Shown: positions 52,786 through 62,943, counted from the stretch's first letter. The stretch is DNA of 64,000 nucleotides from Polynucleobacter sp. 15G-AUS-farblos (GCF_018882445.1 NZ_JACVOM010000001.1:558001-622000), one strand, 5' to 3'. A program made the numbers and translations. Notes: a model not told the origin generated them from the sequence alone.

Positions 52786-52830
52786 TTTAATTGTCATTTG
52801 TATGGCAGGTACTACCATAGGGGCTGTTTA

Positions 52831-53664
52831 GTGAATTCATTAGCTAAAAAAGAACTCATCCGAGACGTGGTCAGCACTCAATTACCGGACTTAATTGAGG
52901 AGATTGAACGCAAAGTGGATGTGTCAGCATCCAGGACTTCCTCCAACCAAAATTGGGTACAAGAGCCTCGAGCAAGGCGAGATCAACATCCGAACTCGCT
53001 GAACCAAGAAGAAATCGATCAGCTCACCGGTCTTTTGTTAAACACTGAAGAAGGTGCATTTGAGTTTGCAATCACGGTTCTCAAAGCCCATGGAATGCCA
53101 ATTGATTACATTGTTCTAGAACTCATTCCAGTAATTGCCAGAAAACTAGGCAAGGAATGGGAGGATGACACACTTAGCTTTGCAGATGTCTCTATTGGTG
53201 TAAGTAGGCTTGAGCGAGTGATTCACAAATTAGATTATCTCTTTCAAGCAAATCAACTTGAGCGGCAACAAGATAAATCGATTTTTATCTCTGGCTGCCC
53301 AGGCTCTCAGCACTCACTGGGCACTCTCATTTTTAGCAATTTTCTTACATTTTGTGGTTGGAAAGTTCATCGCCCTAAACAAGCTGACATTGAATCCATC
53401 ACCTATGGAATCATGTCAAAGGAACACCAAGCTATTGCCATTTCTGTTTCAACTCTTGAGCAACTAGAACAACTTCCAAAGTTGATCAATTTACTCAGAG
53501 AAAAATCTAAGAACCCAGGAATTATTGTTCTTATTGGGGGGCCGCTTTATAATAAAGCGCCCGATGAATTTGAGCATATTCTGGCAGATATCAAAGCATT
53601 TAGTCCTGAGGAATCCGTTCAGAAACTTGAGCAACATCTTAGCCAATTAGAAAAAAATACTTAG
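52831..53664 (+). CDS. ppaA: AerR/PpaA-type cobalamin-binding antirepressor
   Basis: About 277 residues from the GTG at 52831, which follows an AGGGG site. A longer reading from a TTG at 52747 would run through the PpsR operator and is less likely. A helical region with EWEDDTLSFADVSIGVSRL is followed by a SCHIC-type B12-binding domain with SGCPGSQHSLGTLIF. The histidine of SQHSLG fits the cobalamin ligand of AerR. The cofactor-loop region near the end (DIKAFSPEESVQ) is less conserved than in the paralogue beside bciB. It directly precedes ppsR, as in other purple bacteria, and should modulate its repression. Confidence 0.88.
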   Translation: MNSLAKKELIRDVVSTQLPDLIEEIERKVDVSASRTSSNQNWVQEPRARRDQHPNSLNQEEIDQLTGLLLNTEEGAFEFAITVLKAHGMPIDYIVLELIPVIARKLGKEWEDDTLSFADVSIGVSRLERVIHKLDYLFQANQLERQQDKSIFISGCPGSQHSLGTLIFSNFLTFCGWKVHRPKQADIESITYGIMSKEHQAIAISVSTLEQLEQLPKLINLLREKSKNPGIIVLIGGPLYNKAPDEFEHILADIKAFSPEESVQKLEQHLSQLEKNT

Positions 53665-53691
53665 ATGCTTAAGTAAAGTAAAAGAAAAACA

Positions 53692-55116
53692 GTGCCCAAA
53701 ATTTATAATTTAGATTCTTCACAACTGAATGCTTTAGATATAAATTTAGCAGCAGAGCTGCTCGCCTACTCAGTAGATTTAGTATTAATCGTTGACAAAT
53801 CCGGTGTGATTGAGAGATGCATTGATGGGTCTAAGCCCATCTCCAGCAATACAGCGGCCTTGGTAGGAAAAAAATGGTTAGACACTGTTGCCATTGATAG
53901 CCAACCTAAAGTCAATGCACTCCTCAAGACAAGCGAAGATCAGGATGAACAAAAGTGGCGTCAAGTGAATCAAGAAATAGAAGGTTCTATTTCACTCCCA
54001 ATACAGTACAGCACCATCTTTTTTGCAAACCAAAATAAATTAGTTGCTATTGGCAAAGATCTCAGCAGCATCGCTACGCTGCAACAAAAATTGGTTGAAT
54101 CTCAACAAGAGATTGAGCGTGACTACGCAAATCTCCATGCTATTCAGAATCGGTATTTACAACTTTTCAATAGCATTGATCAGGCCTACTTAATTGTTGA
54201 TAGCCAGACTTTAAAAATCGTTGAAGTGAATAAGTCCGCTGGATTTTTAGTGGGTGATTTGAAAAAGGTTCAGGGCAAGCTTTTTGTCAATCTATTTCCT
54301 GCAAAAGATCATGAGGCTATTCAGAGTTACCTCATGGAGTCTAAGGCCGGAATACTGCAATCCTCTATTCAGACAACGCTCGAAAATCTGAAAGAGAATG
54401 TGGAGATTTCGAGCACGATTTTGCGTGAAGGAAATCAAAATATCTGCCTGGTATCTATTAAGCCAAAGTCTCATACTGCAAATCTTGGTACGGTGAATGA
54501 GCAAGCTGCACTGCTCTCTCAAGCCATGGAAGATTTCCAGGATGGCTTTATTGTCTGCAGCTCAAATGGAGTGATTCTCACAACCAACAATACCTTTGTC
54601 TCGATGTCCCAATCAACACAAAAAGAGGGCATCTTAGGCAAATCTCTCGAGATATGGCTTGGTAGGGCCAGCGTTGATCTCAAAATTATTTTAGGCACCG
54701 TGCGTGAACATGGATCCATTAAAGACTACGCAAGTACTATTACAGCAGATGATGGCAGCTCGCCTATCGAAGTGCGAATATCTGCTGTAGGATTTAACAG
54801 CAGCAAGCTCTCGTTGGTAGCGATCGGTATTCATCAAGTTTCTAAGGCGGCAACTCAAGTAGCAGACAAACCTGACAATCTAGGCAAGAACGCTAAAGAG
54901 CTCACACAATTGGTTGGCAAGGTGCCACTCAAACAAATTGTTACTGAGACCACTGACATCATTGAAAAGCTATGTATCTTGGCTGCACTTGATCTCACCA
55001 TGACCAATAGAGCTTCTGCAGCAGAGCTGCTGGGCTTATCACGTCAAGGTTTGTATATCAAAATGAGACGTTTTGGCATTGTTGATAGCAATGCCAATGA
55101 TGATGTAGACGCCTAA
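53692..55116 (+). CDS. ppsR: Photosynthesis repressor PpsR/CrtJ
   Basis: A 474-residue redox- and light-responsive repressor of bch, crt and puc genes. It starts at a GTG with only a weak ribosome-binding site. There are PAS domains at about residues 20-125, 150-260 and 270-385, joined by a coiled coil near 125-150. A Fis-type helix-turn-helix follows at the end (NRASAAELLGLSRQGLYIKM). Cys428 in IEKLCILAALDL matches the HTH cysteine of CrtJ/PpsR (Cys420/424), and Cys252 may match the second redox cysteine. It lies 27 bases after ppaA and 6 bases before crtA. Confidence 0.94.
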   Translation: MPKIYNLDSSQLNALDINLAAELLAYSVDLVLIVDKSGVIERCIDGSKPISSNTAALVGKKWLDTVAIDSQPKVNALLKTSEDQDEQKWRQVNQEIEGSISLPIQYSTIFFANQNKLVAIGKDLSSIATLQQKLVESQQEIERDYANLHAIQNRYLQLFNSIDQAYLIVDSQTLKIVEVNKSAGFLVGDLKKVQGKLFVNLFPAKDHEAIQSYLMESKAGILQSSIQTTLENLKENVEISSTILREGNQNICLVSIKPKSHTANLGTVNEQAALLSQAMEDFQDGFIVCSSNGVILTTNNTFVSMSQSTQKEGILGKSLEIWLGRASVDLKIILGTVREHGSIKDYASTITADDGSSPIEVRISAVGFNSSKLSLVAIGIHQVSKAATQVADKPDNLGKNAKELTQLVGKVPLKQIVTETTDIIEKLCILAALDLTMTNRASAAELLGLSRQGLYIKMRRFGIVDSNANDDVDA

Positions 55117-55122
55117 GATCGA

Positions 55123-55818
55123 ATGAATGATCAGACAGCAGTATTTGGCTTAGTCGATATTGCTTCCGATTCCAGAGGATGGGGCTTCTCTCGGTATATT
55201 TTAGGTACACGCCCTTTTCAACATCTTCCTGGTCTGCAATTTTGTAAGCTCTTAGGTTCAGGCGTGAATGGGGGATTTAGCACCACTCCGAGCCTGACGA
55301 AACAAGGCTTCTTTTGTGTCTTTGATACCGCAGATAATGCAAGCCGCTTTCAAAAATCTTCAAGCCTTCTCAAGGCCTATCAAGATCACGCCCATGAATT
55401 TTTTATTGCTACTGTACAAGCCTACTCTAGTCGAGGCTCTTGGTCTGGGTTTTCAATGTCTTGTTCAGATCCAACCCCTCCGAGCTCTGGTCCAATCGCA
55501 TCCTTGACGAGAGCATCTATTAGGCCAAGCAAAGCAGTGCAATTTTGGAAAAAAGCAAAGCCTGCTGAAGATGCGATTGCGCATGCATCAGGAAAAATTC
55601 TGACGGCTGGAGTGGGAGAGGCACCCTACTTTCGTCAAGCCACTTTTACCATTTGGGATAACGCTCAATGCCTTGAGCAATACGCGCAGCAAGGCGCTCA
55701 CCTCGCTGCAATTAAAGCTGCCTATGGTCAAACCTACTTCTCTGAATCCATGTTTACCCGCTTTAGGGTAATGAGTGCGCAGGGAATTTGGCAAAGTAAG
55801 CATGTCCAAATCGCCTAA
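55123..55818 (+). CDS. crtA: Spheroidene monooxygenase
   Basis: A 231-residue heme-type monooxygenase that converts spheroidene to spheroidenone, adding a 2-keto group with oxygen. The family pattern is seen in WGFSRYILGTRPFQHLPGLQ, KLLGSGVNGGF and YFSESMFTRFRVMSAQGIW. Its presence in the cluster predicts ketocarotenoid under aerobic conditions. It starts 6 bases after ppsR and overlaps crtD by 17 bases. Confidence 0.93.
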   Translation: MNDQTAVFGLVDIASDSRGWGFSRYILGTRPFQHLPGLQFCKLLGSGVNGGFSTTPSLTKQGFFCVFDTADNASRFQKSSSLLKAYQDHAHEFFIATVQAYSSRGSWSGFSMSCSDPTPPSSGPIASLTRASIRPSKAVQFWKKAKPAEDAIAHASGKILTAGVGEAPYFRQATFTIWDNAQCLEQYAQQGAHLAAIKAAYGQTYFSESMFTRFRVMSAQGIWQSKHVQIA

Positions 55819-57292
55819 GATTCTCATTGTTGGCGCAGGTATTGGCGGCCTCACTGCCGCTCTCGAGTTAGCCCACCAGGGGCTTGATGTTACCGTCCTT
55901 GAAAAAGGCTCGGTACCCGGTGGCAAGATTCGACAAATCCAGGTAGGTGATGCACTGATTGATTCGGGCCCGACTGTTTTTACAATGCGCTGGATATTTG
56001 AGCAGATCTTTAATGAGTGCAATGAAAACTTTGAGGCAGAATTTGAGTTAGAGCCCTTAGATATTCTGGCTCGTCATAGTTGGGGCGATGGTCAACTTGA
56101 TCTTTACGCAGATAAACATCAAAGTGCAGAAGCAATAGCACAATTTAGCGGACCCAAGCAAGCACAACTATTTTTAGAGTTTTGCAAAACCGCTCAAAAA
56201 GTATATGAGGCACTAAAGGGTCCCTTTATAGAATCTCCTCGCCCAAATATGTTAGGCATGATGTCCGCTTTAGGCGTACAAAAAAGCAAAGTCCTCTGGG
56301 ATATCGGCCCATTTAGTTCGCTTTGGTCCGCTCTTAAGCATTACTTTCCGGATCCGCGATTACACCAATTATTTGGGCGCTATGCGACCTACTGTGGCTC
56401 ATCTCCTTATCTCGCACCAGCCACTCTCATGCTCATTGCGGAGGTTGAAATGAAAGGGGTCTGGTCGATCAAGGGGGGCATGGCCAAAATCCCCGAAGTC
56501 ATAGCCCGTCTGGCTCAGAAGAAGGGTTGCCATTTTCAATATAACTCTGAGGTCCAATCTCTACAATTTTCTGGAGACAAGGTTTGCGGAGTTCAATTGA
56601 CATCAGGTGAAGTGATTGAATGTAATTACCTAATCTTCAATGGCGACATCAGCGCACTACAACACGGCTTATTGGGTGCAAAGGCTACATCAGCCATTCC
56701 AAAAAGTTTGAAGCAATCTGATTCTCTTTCTGCGTTAACTTGGTCTATGCGTGTTAAAGCATCTGGCTTTCCATTAGTTAGACACAATGTCTTTTTTAAT
56801 CAGCCATACCAAAGTGAATTTTCTGATATCTTTGAGAAGAAAAAATTACCCTCAAATCCTACTGTCTATATTTGCGCTCAAGACAGAACCGATTTAGCAC
56901 TAGAAAATAATGACTACGAACGTATTTTTTGCTTAGTCAATGCACCTGCAAATGGCGATACTCAATCTGATGATGAGGAAATAGAACGATGCGAACAAAA
57001 AGCTTTTTCACTCATGCGCCAGTATGGCCTTCAACTTCAGGAGGCAGAGATCACGCGCACCTCGCCACGAGAATTTGCCAAACTGTTTCCGGGACGGGGT
57101 GGAGCCCTTTATGGACAAGCAACCCACGGTTGGATGAGCTCCTTTCAACGACTCGGCTCTCAGTCTCAGATCAACAACCTACTTCTGGCAGGGGGGAGCG
57201 CGCATCCGGGCCCAGGAATTCCGATGGCAGCTATGTCCGGACGATTGGCGGCCGCCATGCTGATGGAACGCCTCAATTTAATCAAGCAGTAG
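55802..57292 (+). CDS. crtD: 1-hydroxycarotenoid 3,4-desaturase
   Basis: A flavin-dependent desaturase of about 496 residues acting on hydroxyneurosporene-type intermediates. The N-terminal FAD motif is ILIVGAGIGGLTAALELA. The CrtD pattern GPTVFTMRWIFEQIF distinguishes it from CrtI. The C-terminal LLLAGGSAHPGPGIPMAAMSGRL closes the FAD domain. I use the ATG at 55802, inside crtA; an earlier GTG at 55775 is also in frame. Confidence 0.92.
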   Translation: MSKSPKILIVGAGIGGLTAALELAHQGLDVTVLEKGSVPGGKIRQIQVGDALIDSGPTVFTMRWIFEQIFNECNENFEAEFELEPLDILARHSWGDGQLDLYADKHQSAEAIAQFSGPKQAQLFLEFCKTAQKVYEALKGPFIESPRPNMLGMMSALGVQKSKVLWDIGPFSSLWSALKHYFPDPRLHQLFGRYATYCGSSPYLAPATLMLIAEVEMKGVWSIKGGMAKIPEVIARLAQKKGCHFQYNSEVQSLQFSGDKVCGVQLTSGEVIECNYLIFNGDISALQHGLLGAKATSAIPKSLKQSDSLSALTWSMRVKASGFPLVRHNVFFNQPYQSEFSDIFEKKKLPSNPTVYICAQDRTDLALENNDYERIFCLVNAPANGDTQSDDEEIERCEQKAFSLMRQYGLQLQEAEITRTSPREFAKLFPGRGGALYGQATHGWMSSFQRLGSQSQINNLLLAGGSAHPGPGIPMAAMSGRLAAAMLMERLNLIKQ

Positions 57293-58218
57293 ATCCCGGC
57301 AATTACCTCTGGTGGTATATCGATGGCCTGAGCGATGATGGGCAGCATGGATTTAGCATTATTGCCTTTGTAGGGAGTGTCTTCTCACCCTACTACGCCT
57401 GGGCTAACAAAAGTAAGCCGGCGCCAGCAGATGACTATTGCGCAATCAATGTTGCGCTTTACACTCCTAGAAAAAAATATTGGACGATGACTGAGCGAGC
57501 TCAAAACGCCATTGAGCGAACCGCTCATCAGTTTACCGTTGGCCCCAGCCATTTACGCTGGGAAAATGACTGCCTCACTATTCAGATTGACGAACGCGTT
57601 CCTTTACTAGGAAACAAAGTTCAGGGGAGTATTAAAGTATTTCCAGAGCAACTCTTCAAGCAAGTGGTAACGCTGGATGATCAAGGAAAACACCGCTGGG
57701 GACCGATTGCTCCATCAGCAAGAGTAGAGGTCAGCTTTACCAATCCTTCCCTTCAGTGGCAAGGAAACGCCTATTTTGATTCCAATGAGGGTGATGAAGC
57801 TATTAGCAAACCCTTTAGTGAGTGGGATTGGTCGAGAGCACACCTCAAAGATGGTAGTACTGCAGTGATTTATGACGTTAGGCAGAAAAATGGGCTTGAA
57901 CGCGTGATTGCCAGTAAATTTAATCTCGATGGCAGCATTGAATCCTTCTCGCCACCCGAAAGAGTCCTTCTTCGCAAGACGGGCTGGGGAATTCATCGCA
58001 ATATGCGCTCTGAAGCAGACGGAAACACGCCCACAGTCTCGCTTCTGAACACCTTTGAAGATACGCCTTTTTATGCTCGCTCAATGCTGAAATCCAAACT
58101 GCTTGGTGAAGATGTCATATCAATGCATGAGACGCTGAATGTCAAACGCTTAGAGTCAAAGATTGTCCAGTTTATGTTGCCCTGGAGAATGCCGAGAAAC
58201 CCCACTCGGCTCTTTTAA
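57130..58218 (+). CDS. crtC: Carotenoid 1,2-hydratase, start unclear
   Basis: Hydratase adding water to the psi-end of neurosporene or lycopene. Family sequence is clear from GNYLWWYIDGLSDDGQHGFS and IAFVGSVFSPYYAWANKSK to the end. This conserved part begins exactly at the crtD stop (57292), but no ATG or GTG lies in the crtC frame between 56989 and that point. The given start is a TTG at 57130. An ATG at 56989 would overlap crtD by 304 bases, and an ATT at 57244 is a rare-start option. The N-terminal 50 or so residues of the given version are probably not native coding sequence. The frame ends 21 bases before the convergent crtB stop. Confidence 0.82.
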   Translation: MDELLSTTRLSVSDQQPTSGRGERASGPRNSDGSYVRTIGGRHADGTPQFNQAVDPGNYLWWYIDGLSDDGQHGFSIIAFVGSVFSPYYAWANKSKPAPADDYCAINVALYTPRKKYWTMTERAQNAIERTAHQFTVGPSHLRWENDCLTIQIDERVPLLGNKVQGSIKVFPEQLFKQVVTLDDQGKHRWGPIAPSARVEVSFTNPSLQWQGNAYFDSNEGDEAISKPFSEWDWSRAHLKDGSTAVIYDVRQKNGLERVIASKFNLDGSIESFSPPERVLLRKTGWGIHRNMRSEADGNTPTVSLLNTFEDTPFYARSMLKSKLLGEDVISMHETLNVKRLESKIVQFMLPWRMPRNPTRLF

Positions 58219-58239
58219 TTTGATACTGCTGGGCTTTGC

Positions 58240-59298
58240 TTAATGCTGCGCTAAAGAATTAAAAGATTGCACTTTTCTGCGCTCAATCTTTTCCATCAGA
58301 CCAACAACCCATATCAACCTATCCTCTACTGAACCGCTATAGTGGGAATATGGTGCCTCGGGCTCAACGGCATCAACCAAAAACTGAATCGATGGAATTT
58401 GACTAAGGCTGTCATTCTTTTTGGCACTGTAGATAGTCGATTGAAGCGACTTCAATAATAGTAATATTTTCTTACGCTTAGAAACTACAGCTCTTTGACT
58501 AATACTGTCTAGACCTTGACGCTCAATTTGCCGACTGATTTCTGAATAAATCAGGCCTGCAGCCGCAATAGCAGAACGACAATTACGCGGCAAACCCGAT
58601 ATTCCATAGGAAGCACGGGCATACATCTCATCTGCATGACAAATAAGCTTTTGAATGACTTTAGATATGTTCTCGTTAAAGACAGGATTGGCTAACCAGG
58701 CATCAGGATCTATACCCTCCTCCTCTAGCCACTCTCTTGGCAAATACAAGCGATTATTTCTAGCATCTTCGCCAACGTCTCTAGCAATATTTGTGAGCTG
58801 CATTGCTAAACCCAACTCACAAGCACGCTCTAAAATATTTCGATCACGTACACCCATAATCAGCGTCATCATGGCGCCAACGGTTGATGCAACCCGTGCT
58901 GCGTAATCGCAAAGCTCATCAATGGTCTGATATTGGCGCCCATTGCGATCCCACTTAAAGCCCTCAACCAGCGCCTCTAATATATTGCGCGGAATCAGAA
59001 AGCGATCAACAACAATCGCCAATGCCCTATCGGCTGGTATATCTACTGGGTTTTGTGCATAAATCCGATCTAGCCGATATTCAATTTGCTTAATGACATC
59101 ATCTGGGGCATTTTGATCATCCACCATGTCATCCAGTAATCGACAGAATGCGTATAACGCTATTGCTGAATCACGAATTTTTGTCGGTAGTATTTTGGCA
59201 GCAGCGAAAAATGACTTAGAGCCATCCCGCATCAGATTCTCGCAGGAACCCAAATCCATCTGGAAGCCGTACTCTGTAGTGATAGCTCGATCAAGCAC
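58240..59298 (-). CDS. crtB: Phytoene synthase
   Basis: A 352-residue squalene/phytoene-synthase-family enzyme joining two geranylgeranyl diphosphates. Asp-rich motifs are CRLLDDMVDD and the signature QLTNIARDVGEDARNNRLYLP. The start is a GTG that overlaps the crtI stop by 8 bases, so translation is coupled. The gene for GGPP synthase (crtE) is not in the window. Confidence 0.94.
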   Translation of the reverse strand: MLDRAITTEYGFQMDLGSCENLMRDGSKSFFAAAKILPTKIRDSAIALYAFCRLLDDMVDDQNAPDDVIKQIEYRLDRIYAQNPVDIPADRALAIVVDRFLIPRNILEALVEGFKWDRNGRQYQTIDELCDYAARVASTVGAMMTLIMGVRDRNILERACELGLAMQLTNIARDVGEDARNNRLYLPREWLEEEGIDPDAWLANPVFNENISKVIQKLICHADEMYARASYGISGLPRNCRSAIAAAGLIYSEISRQIERQGLDSISQRAVVSKRKKILLLLKSLQSTIYSAKKNDSLSQIPSIQFLVDAVEPEAPYSHYSGSVEDRLIWVVGLMEKIERRKVQSFNSLAQH

Positions 59299-60847
59299 GA
59301 TTGGTCACCATTTTTGCTGGCTCTACGAGGGAGTCAAGGGCTTTAGCTGAAGACAGTACTCCGGGTATACCTGCGCCTGGGTGAGTACTTGCACCAACCA
59401 TATAAAGTCCTTCAATATCTTCACTACGATTGTGGGGCCTGAACCATGCACTCTGCGTCAATAGAGGCTCAAGACCAAATGCCGCACCTTTATAAGAGAG
59501 CAATCTATCTTGAAAATCTTGGGGCGTCATTACAAAGGATTCAACTAAGTTCTCTTCCAGATCAGGAAGAACAGTTTCGCTAAGCATCTTGGCAATCGAC
59601 TTTCGATAAGACTCTGCTACTTCAGCCCAGTCAGTGCCGCTATCTAAATGGGGTACTGGTGATAGAACATAAAAAGTATCGCAACCTTCAGGCGCTAATG
59701 ATGGATCTGTAGCCGTAGGGCGATGTAGGTACAAACTAAAGTCTTTTGCCAAATGATGACGCTTAAAAATATCTTCTAGTAATTCTTTATAGCGCTTACC
59801 TAAGAGCATCATATGGTGTGGCACTTCGGGATACTTCTTTTTAGTGCCAAAATACCAGACAAATAGACTCATTGAATATTGACCATTTTCAATTTTTTTG
59901 TCAGTCCATACCTTGCGATACTCTGGCGCAATCAGATTTTTGTAAGTCCAAGCAGTATCGGCATTAGATACCACCATATTGGAATACAAAACATCCCCAT
60001 TCTCTAAAGTCACGCCCGTTACTTTATTGTCAACAATATTAATTTTCTTGACAGTGCTGGCATAGCGGATAGAGACGCCTAGCCCATCTAATAAACCGAC
60101 AAGACCTTTAATAATCGCCCCTGTGCCACCCATAGCAGAGTGCACTCCCCATTTACGCTCTAAAGAATTAATGAGCGCATATGCAGAGCTCACTGAAAAT
60201 GGATTGCCGCCAATCAGCAGAGGATGAAAACTCATCACCTCTCTTAATTGCGGGTCTTTAATGTACTTCGCTACCAGGCTGTAGAGATTATTCCAAGCCC
60301 GCATCTTAATGAGGTTGGGCATCGCCTGGACTAAGTCTTTGATGCTATCAAATGCAACGTCGCCCAGATCCTCAAAGGCGAGCTTGTAACAATTTTCCGC
60401 TTCATCTAAAAACCGTAAATATCCTGGCAAATCTTTAGGATTAAATCGAGCGACCTCGTCTTTCATACGCTCTAAATCACCTGTGTAATTAAAGATACGC
60501 CCATCAGAAAAACGAATTTGATAAAAAGGATCCATGGCTCGGAGGTCGACATCATCAGACATCTTCTTACCGCACATCTCCCATAATTCTTCCAGCAAAA
60601 ATGGGGCGGTAATGATGGTTGGACCTGCATCAAAGGTAAAGCCATTGCGGCGATGAACATAAGCCCGTCCACCCGCACTATCCAATCTTTCTAGAATTTG
60701 GACCTCGTAGCCCTTGAGTGCTAATCGAATAGCAACTGCAAGACCACCAAATCCCGATCCAATCACCAGTACTCGCTCAGGGTGACTGCCATAGCTATAT
60801 GACGCCACATTCTCCGGTATCTTAAAGTGATCGACCTTTTGGTCCAT
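59291..60847 (-). CDS. crtI: Phytoene desaturase
   Basis: A 518-residue FAD enzyme introducing double bonds into phytoene. The N-terminal FAD motif is VLVIGSGFGGLAVAIRLALKG, then GRAYVHRRNGFTFDAGPTII. The C-terminal bacterial-type desaturase signature is LYMVGASTHPGAGIPGVL. Since crtA, crtC and crtD are present, neurosporene as main product and the spheroidene branch are likely. An AAGGAA site lies before the start, just after a hairpin that separates it from pufC. Confidence 0.94.
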   Translation of the reverse strand: MDQKVDHFKIPENVASYSYGSHPERVLVIGSGFGGLAVAIRLALKGYEVQILERLDSAGGRAYVHRRNGFTFDAGPTIITAPFLLEELWEMCGKKMSDDVDLRAMDPFYQIRFSDGRIFNYTGDLERMKDEVARFNPKDLPGYLRFLDEAENCYKLAFEDLGDVAFDSIKDLVQAMPNLIKMRAWNNLYSLVAKYIKDPQLREVMSFHPLLIGGNPFSVSSAYALINSLERKWGVHSAMGGTGAIIKGLVGLLDGLGVSIRYASTVKKINIVDNKVTGVTLENGDVLYSNMVVSNADTAWTYKNLIAPEYRKVWTDKKIENGQYSMSLFVWYFGTKKKYPEVPHHMMLLGKRYKELLEDIFKRHHLAKDFSLYLHRPTATDPSLAPEGCDTFYVLSPVPHLDSGTDWAEVAESYRKSIAKMLSETVLPDLEENLVESFVMTPQDFQDRLLSYKGAAFGLEPLLTQSAWFRPHNRSEDIEGLYMVGASTHPGAGIPGVLSSAKALDSLVEPAKMVTNRA

Positions 60848-60870
60848 CAGATTTCCTTCAAATCAAACGT

Positions 60871-60893
60871 CCACTGATAGAGACTATCAGTGG
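60871..60893 (-). other. Hairpin between pufC and crtI
   Basis: CCACTGATAG / CTATCAGTGG form a perfect 10-bp stem with an AGA loop in the 57 bases between pufC and crtI. No U-run follows on the minus strand, so it is more likely an mRNA-stabilising or processing element than a full terminator. Confidence 0.7.
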
Positions 60894-60904
60894 AGGAGTG
60901 GTTA

Positions 60905-61948
60905 TTAGTTTTTGGCAATTTGATTTCCATCCTTGGGCTTGCCGCTTGTAGGAGCTAAGAATGGATATTCTGACAACATACTTTTGCCTAAGAGTGGCTT
61001 ATTAACGCCTTGATGGCAAGTAGCGCAATTGGCTTTACCAACATCTCCATCAGGCCCTTTGCGATGGGCAGGCGATATGGCAGCTAAAGGTGAGATAAAG
61101 GTGGTGTTGACATCCTTTAGCATCTGAATTCCGTGCCAAGCCTGAATACGCTGCGGAGTGCTCTCTTCCCAGCTATTGAATGCACGACTGTTATGGCAAT
61201 AGGTGCAGTTCACTCCCAGGGAGTGAGACATATGTGACATCACACCGTACACATTCTCGGTTTTTTGCAAGGAAGCCTTGTTACCCGTAGGCAATGCAGT
61301 GTCTCCAATGATGCGTGCAGGACCTGCACCTGCTACAAAGTAACTTTGAAAAGGTTGGTTTGGTAATGAAGAGTAGCCATTCGTTGCCAATGGATCATTT
61401 TGGCCATTGGTATTACCCAACATATTGCCGCCCTTCTTTTCAATTGGATTGAACCAAACATTTTGCGGAACGTTATTGCCTCGATGGCAGGTATAGCAAG
61501 TAACGCCCGTTGTCTTAACGTGATCACCCCAATTGCCATTAATACTTTGATTCATCTGAATCATTCTTCTCGCTACCGTTTTGGTGTAGAGAGAATCATC
61601 AGCAAAATTTTGCACGTTATGACAATATGCACATCCTTCATTAGGAGCAACCCAGGCAGTCATTGAAACCATAAAGGTACTAAATTGGGCGGCGCTCAGA
61701 TTATTCAAGACCTTCACGTTCTTATAGACTGCACCCGCCTTTGGGCCATCTGGTGACGAAGGTAGCATGGCTGGCAACTCATTGATCTTGGCTAGCTGTG
61801 CTTCAGTACGTGGATTGTTGACTTGATCCATGCCCGTTCCACGATAGCCTGTTTGCTTTGATTCGACCGGCGGTCTTTCGCACGCCGTCAACATCACCAT
61901 TGCAAAGATACTCAATGCAATCGAAATTTTTTGAGTCACATGTTTCAT
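60905..61948 (-). CDS. pufC: Reaction-centre tetraheme cytochrome c subunit
   Basis: A 347-residue periplasmic cytochrome that reduces the photo-oxidised special pair. Four heme motifs are seen: CAYCH (106-110), CYTCH (151-155), CTYCH (248-252) and CATCH (308-312). The N-terminus is a lipoprotein signal with the lipobox LTAC, so Cys23 should be lipidated. The first ATG overlaps the pufM stop by 4 bases. Confidence 0.96.
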   Translation of the reverse strand: MKHVTQKISIALSIFAMVMLTACERPPVESKQTGYRGTGMDQVNNPRTEAQLAKINELPAMLPSSPDGPKAGAVYKNVKVLNNLSAAQFSTFMVSMTAWVAPNEGCAYCHNVQNFADDSLYTKTVARRMIQMNQSINGNWGDHVKTTGVTCYTCHRGNNVPQNVWFNPIEKKGGNMLGNTNGQNDPLATNGYSSLPNQPFQSYFVAGAGPARIIGDTALPTGNKASLQKTENVYGVMSHMSHSLGVNCTYCHNSRAFNSWEESTPQRIQAWHGIQMLKDVNTTFISPLAAISPAHRKGPDGDVGKANCATCHQGVNKPLLGKSMLSEYPFLAPTSGKPKDGNQIAKN

Positions 61949-62943
61949 TTTTTGTCCCCTTTGGCTACTGGGGCAGCTGGCGCTGTTAAAGCTGGGTCAG
62001 CTACAGTCCCATATATCGCTGGGTATGCAGGAGCAATATTATGTTTTACACCCCATTGATACCAGTTATCCACTACCGTACCAGTTAACAAGATTCCAAT
62101 GCCGCCAGTTAATGGTGTTAAGACTGCAAACCACCAAGCCCAACGATGGATAGATTCCATGGTGGCATTAAAGCCCATGGTCCATCTCCAGAACAATGCA
62201 GCTCTCTCAGATGCAGTACCACGATCCACAATCTGCTCAATCTCTCTTTCACCACCAAAACGACTCACCGCTAGGATGGTTGCGCCATGCATTGCAAATA
62301 AGAGCACTGAACCGTAGAGGAAAACGATTGAGAGCATATGAAACGGGTTGTAAAACAGATTGCCGTAACGAATGGATAAGGCAGATGTCCAATCTAAGTG
62401 AGAGAAGATGCCAAAGGGAACGCCTTCGCTCCAACTTCCCATCAATACCGGACGGAATAAACCAAGTACTAAAAACAACCAAATAGCAGATGCAAATGCC
62501 CAAGGTACATGAGTACCCATACCTAGCGCTTGCGCCCTTCTAAAGGTTCTCAGCCACCACAACATAATGGAGATAGTTGAAAATAATCCAACAATTAACC
62601 ACCAACCACCTTCATTTAATGGGGGAAAGGTTAGGCCATATTTGGGTGATGGCGCATCGAGCGATAGCCAAAACAGTTTTTTCACAAATTGCAGCGGATT
62701 CCAACCCACCTGGGCCAGCATATTCATACCAATAATGAAAAACGCAGTCATACCAAAAATCAAAGATGCGACTCCAAGACGTCCAAGGTATATAGGGCCC
62801 AATTGCGCATTACCGATACGACCCATGAGATGACTAAAGCCAATCGTCTTAGTTCTCTCACGCATGTCGTATGCGTTAATTGGAACGCCATGACTAGCGG
62901 GGCCAGTGACTTGCGTTTGTGTAAATAGATTTTGATATTCCAT
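61945..62943 (-). CDS. pufM: Reaction centre M subunit
   Basis: A 332-residue membrane protein binding the special pair and QA. It starts [16 protein letters not shown] at the second of two adjacent ATGs, 4 bases after GGAGAG. There are five membrane helices, with conserved histidines such as those in [26 protein letters not shown] and [10 protein letters not shown]. The C-terminal tail after about residue 305 is Ala/Pro-rich. It follows pufL by about 30 bases. Confidence 0.96.
   Translation of the reverse strand: MEYQNLFTQTQVTGPASHGVPINAYDMRERTKTIGFSHLMGRIGNAQLGPIYLGRLGVASLIFGMTAFFIIGMNMLAQVGWNPLQFVKKLFWLSLDAPSPKYGLTFPPLNEGGWWLIVGLFSTISIMLWWLRTFRRAQALGMGTHVPWAFASAIWLFLVLGLFRPVLMGSWSEGVPFGIFSHLDWTSALSIRYGNLFYNPFHMLSIVFLYGSVLLFAMHGATILAVSRFGGEREIEQIVDRGTASERAALFWRWTMGFNATMESIHRWAWWFAVLTPLTGGIGILLTGTVVDNWYQWGVKHNIAPAYPAIYGTVADPALTAPAAPVAKGDKK

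Noticed and set aside
52747..52830. N-terminal extension of ppaA from a TTG start
   Set aside because: It has no ribosome-binding site, its residues do not look like an AerR N-terminus, and it contains the exact PpsR operator. The GTG at 52831 has an AGGGG site.
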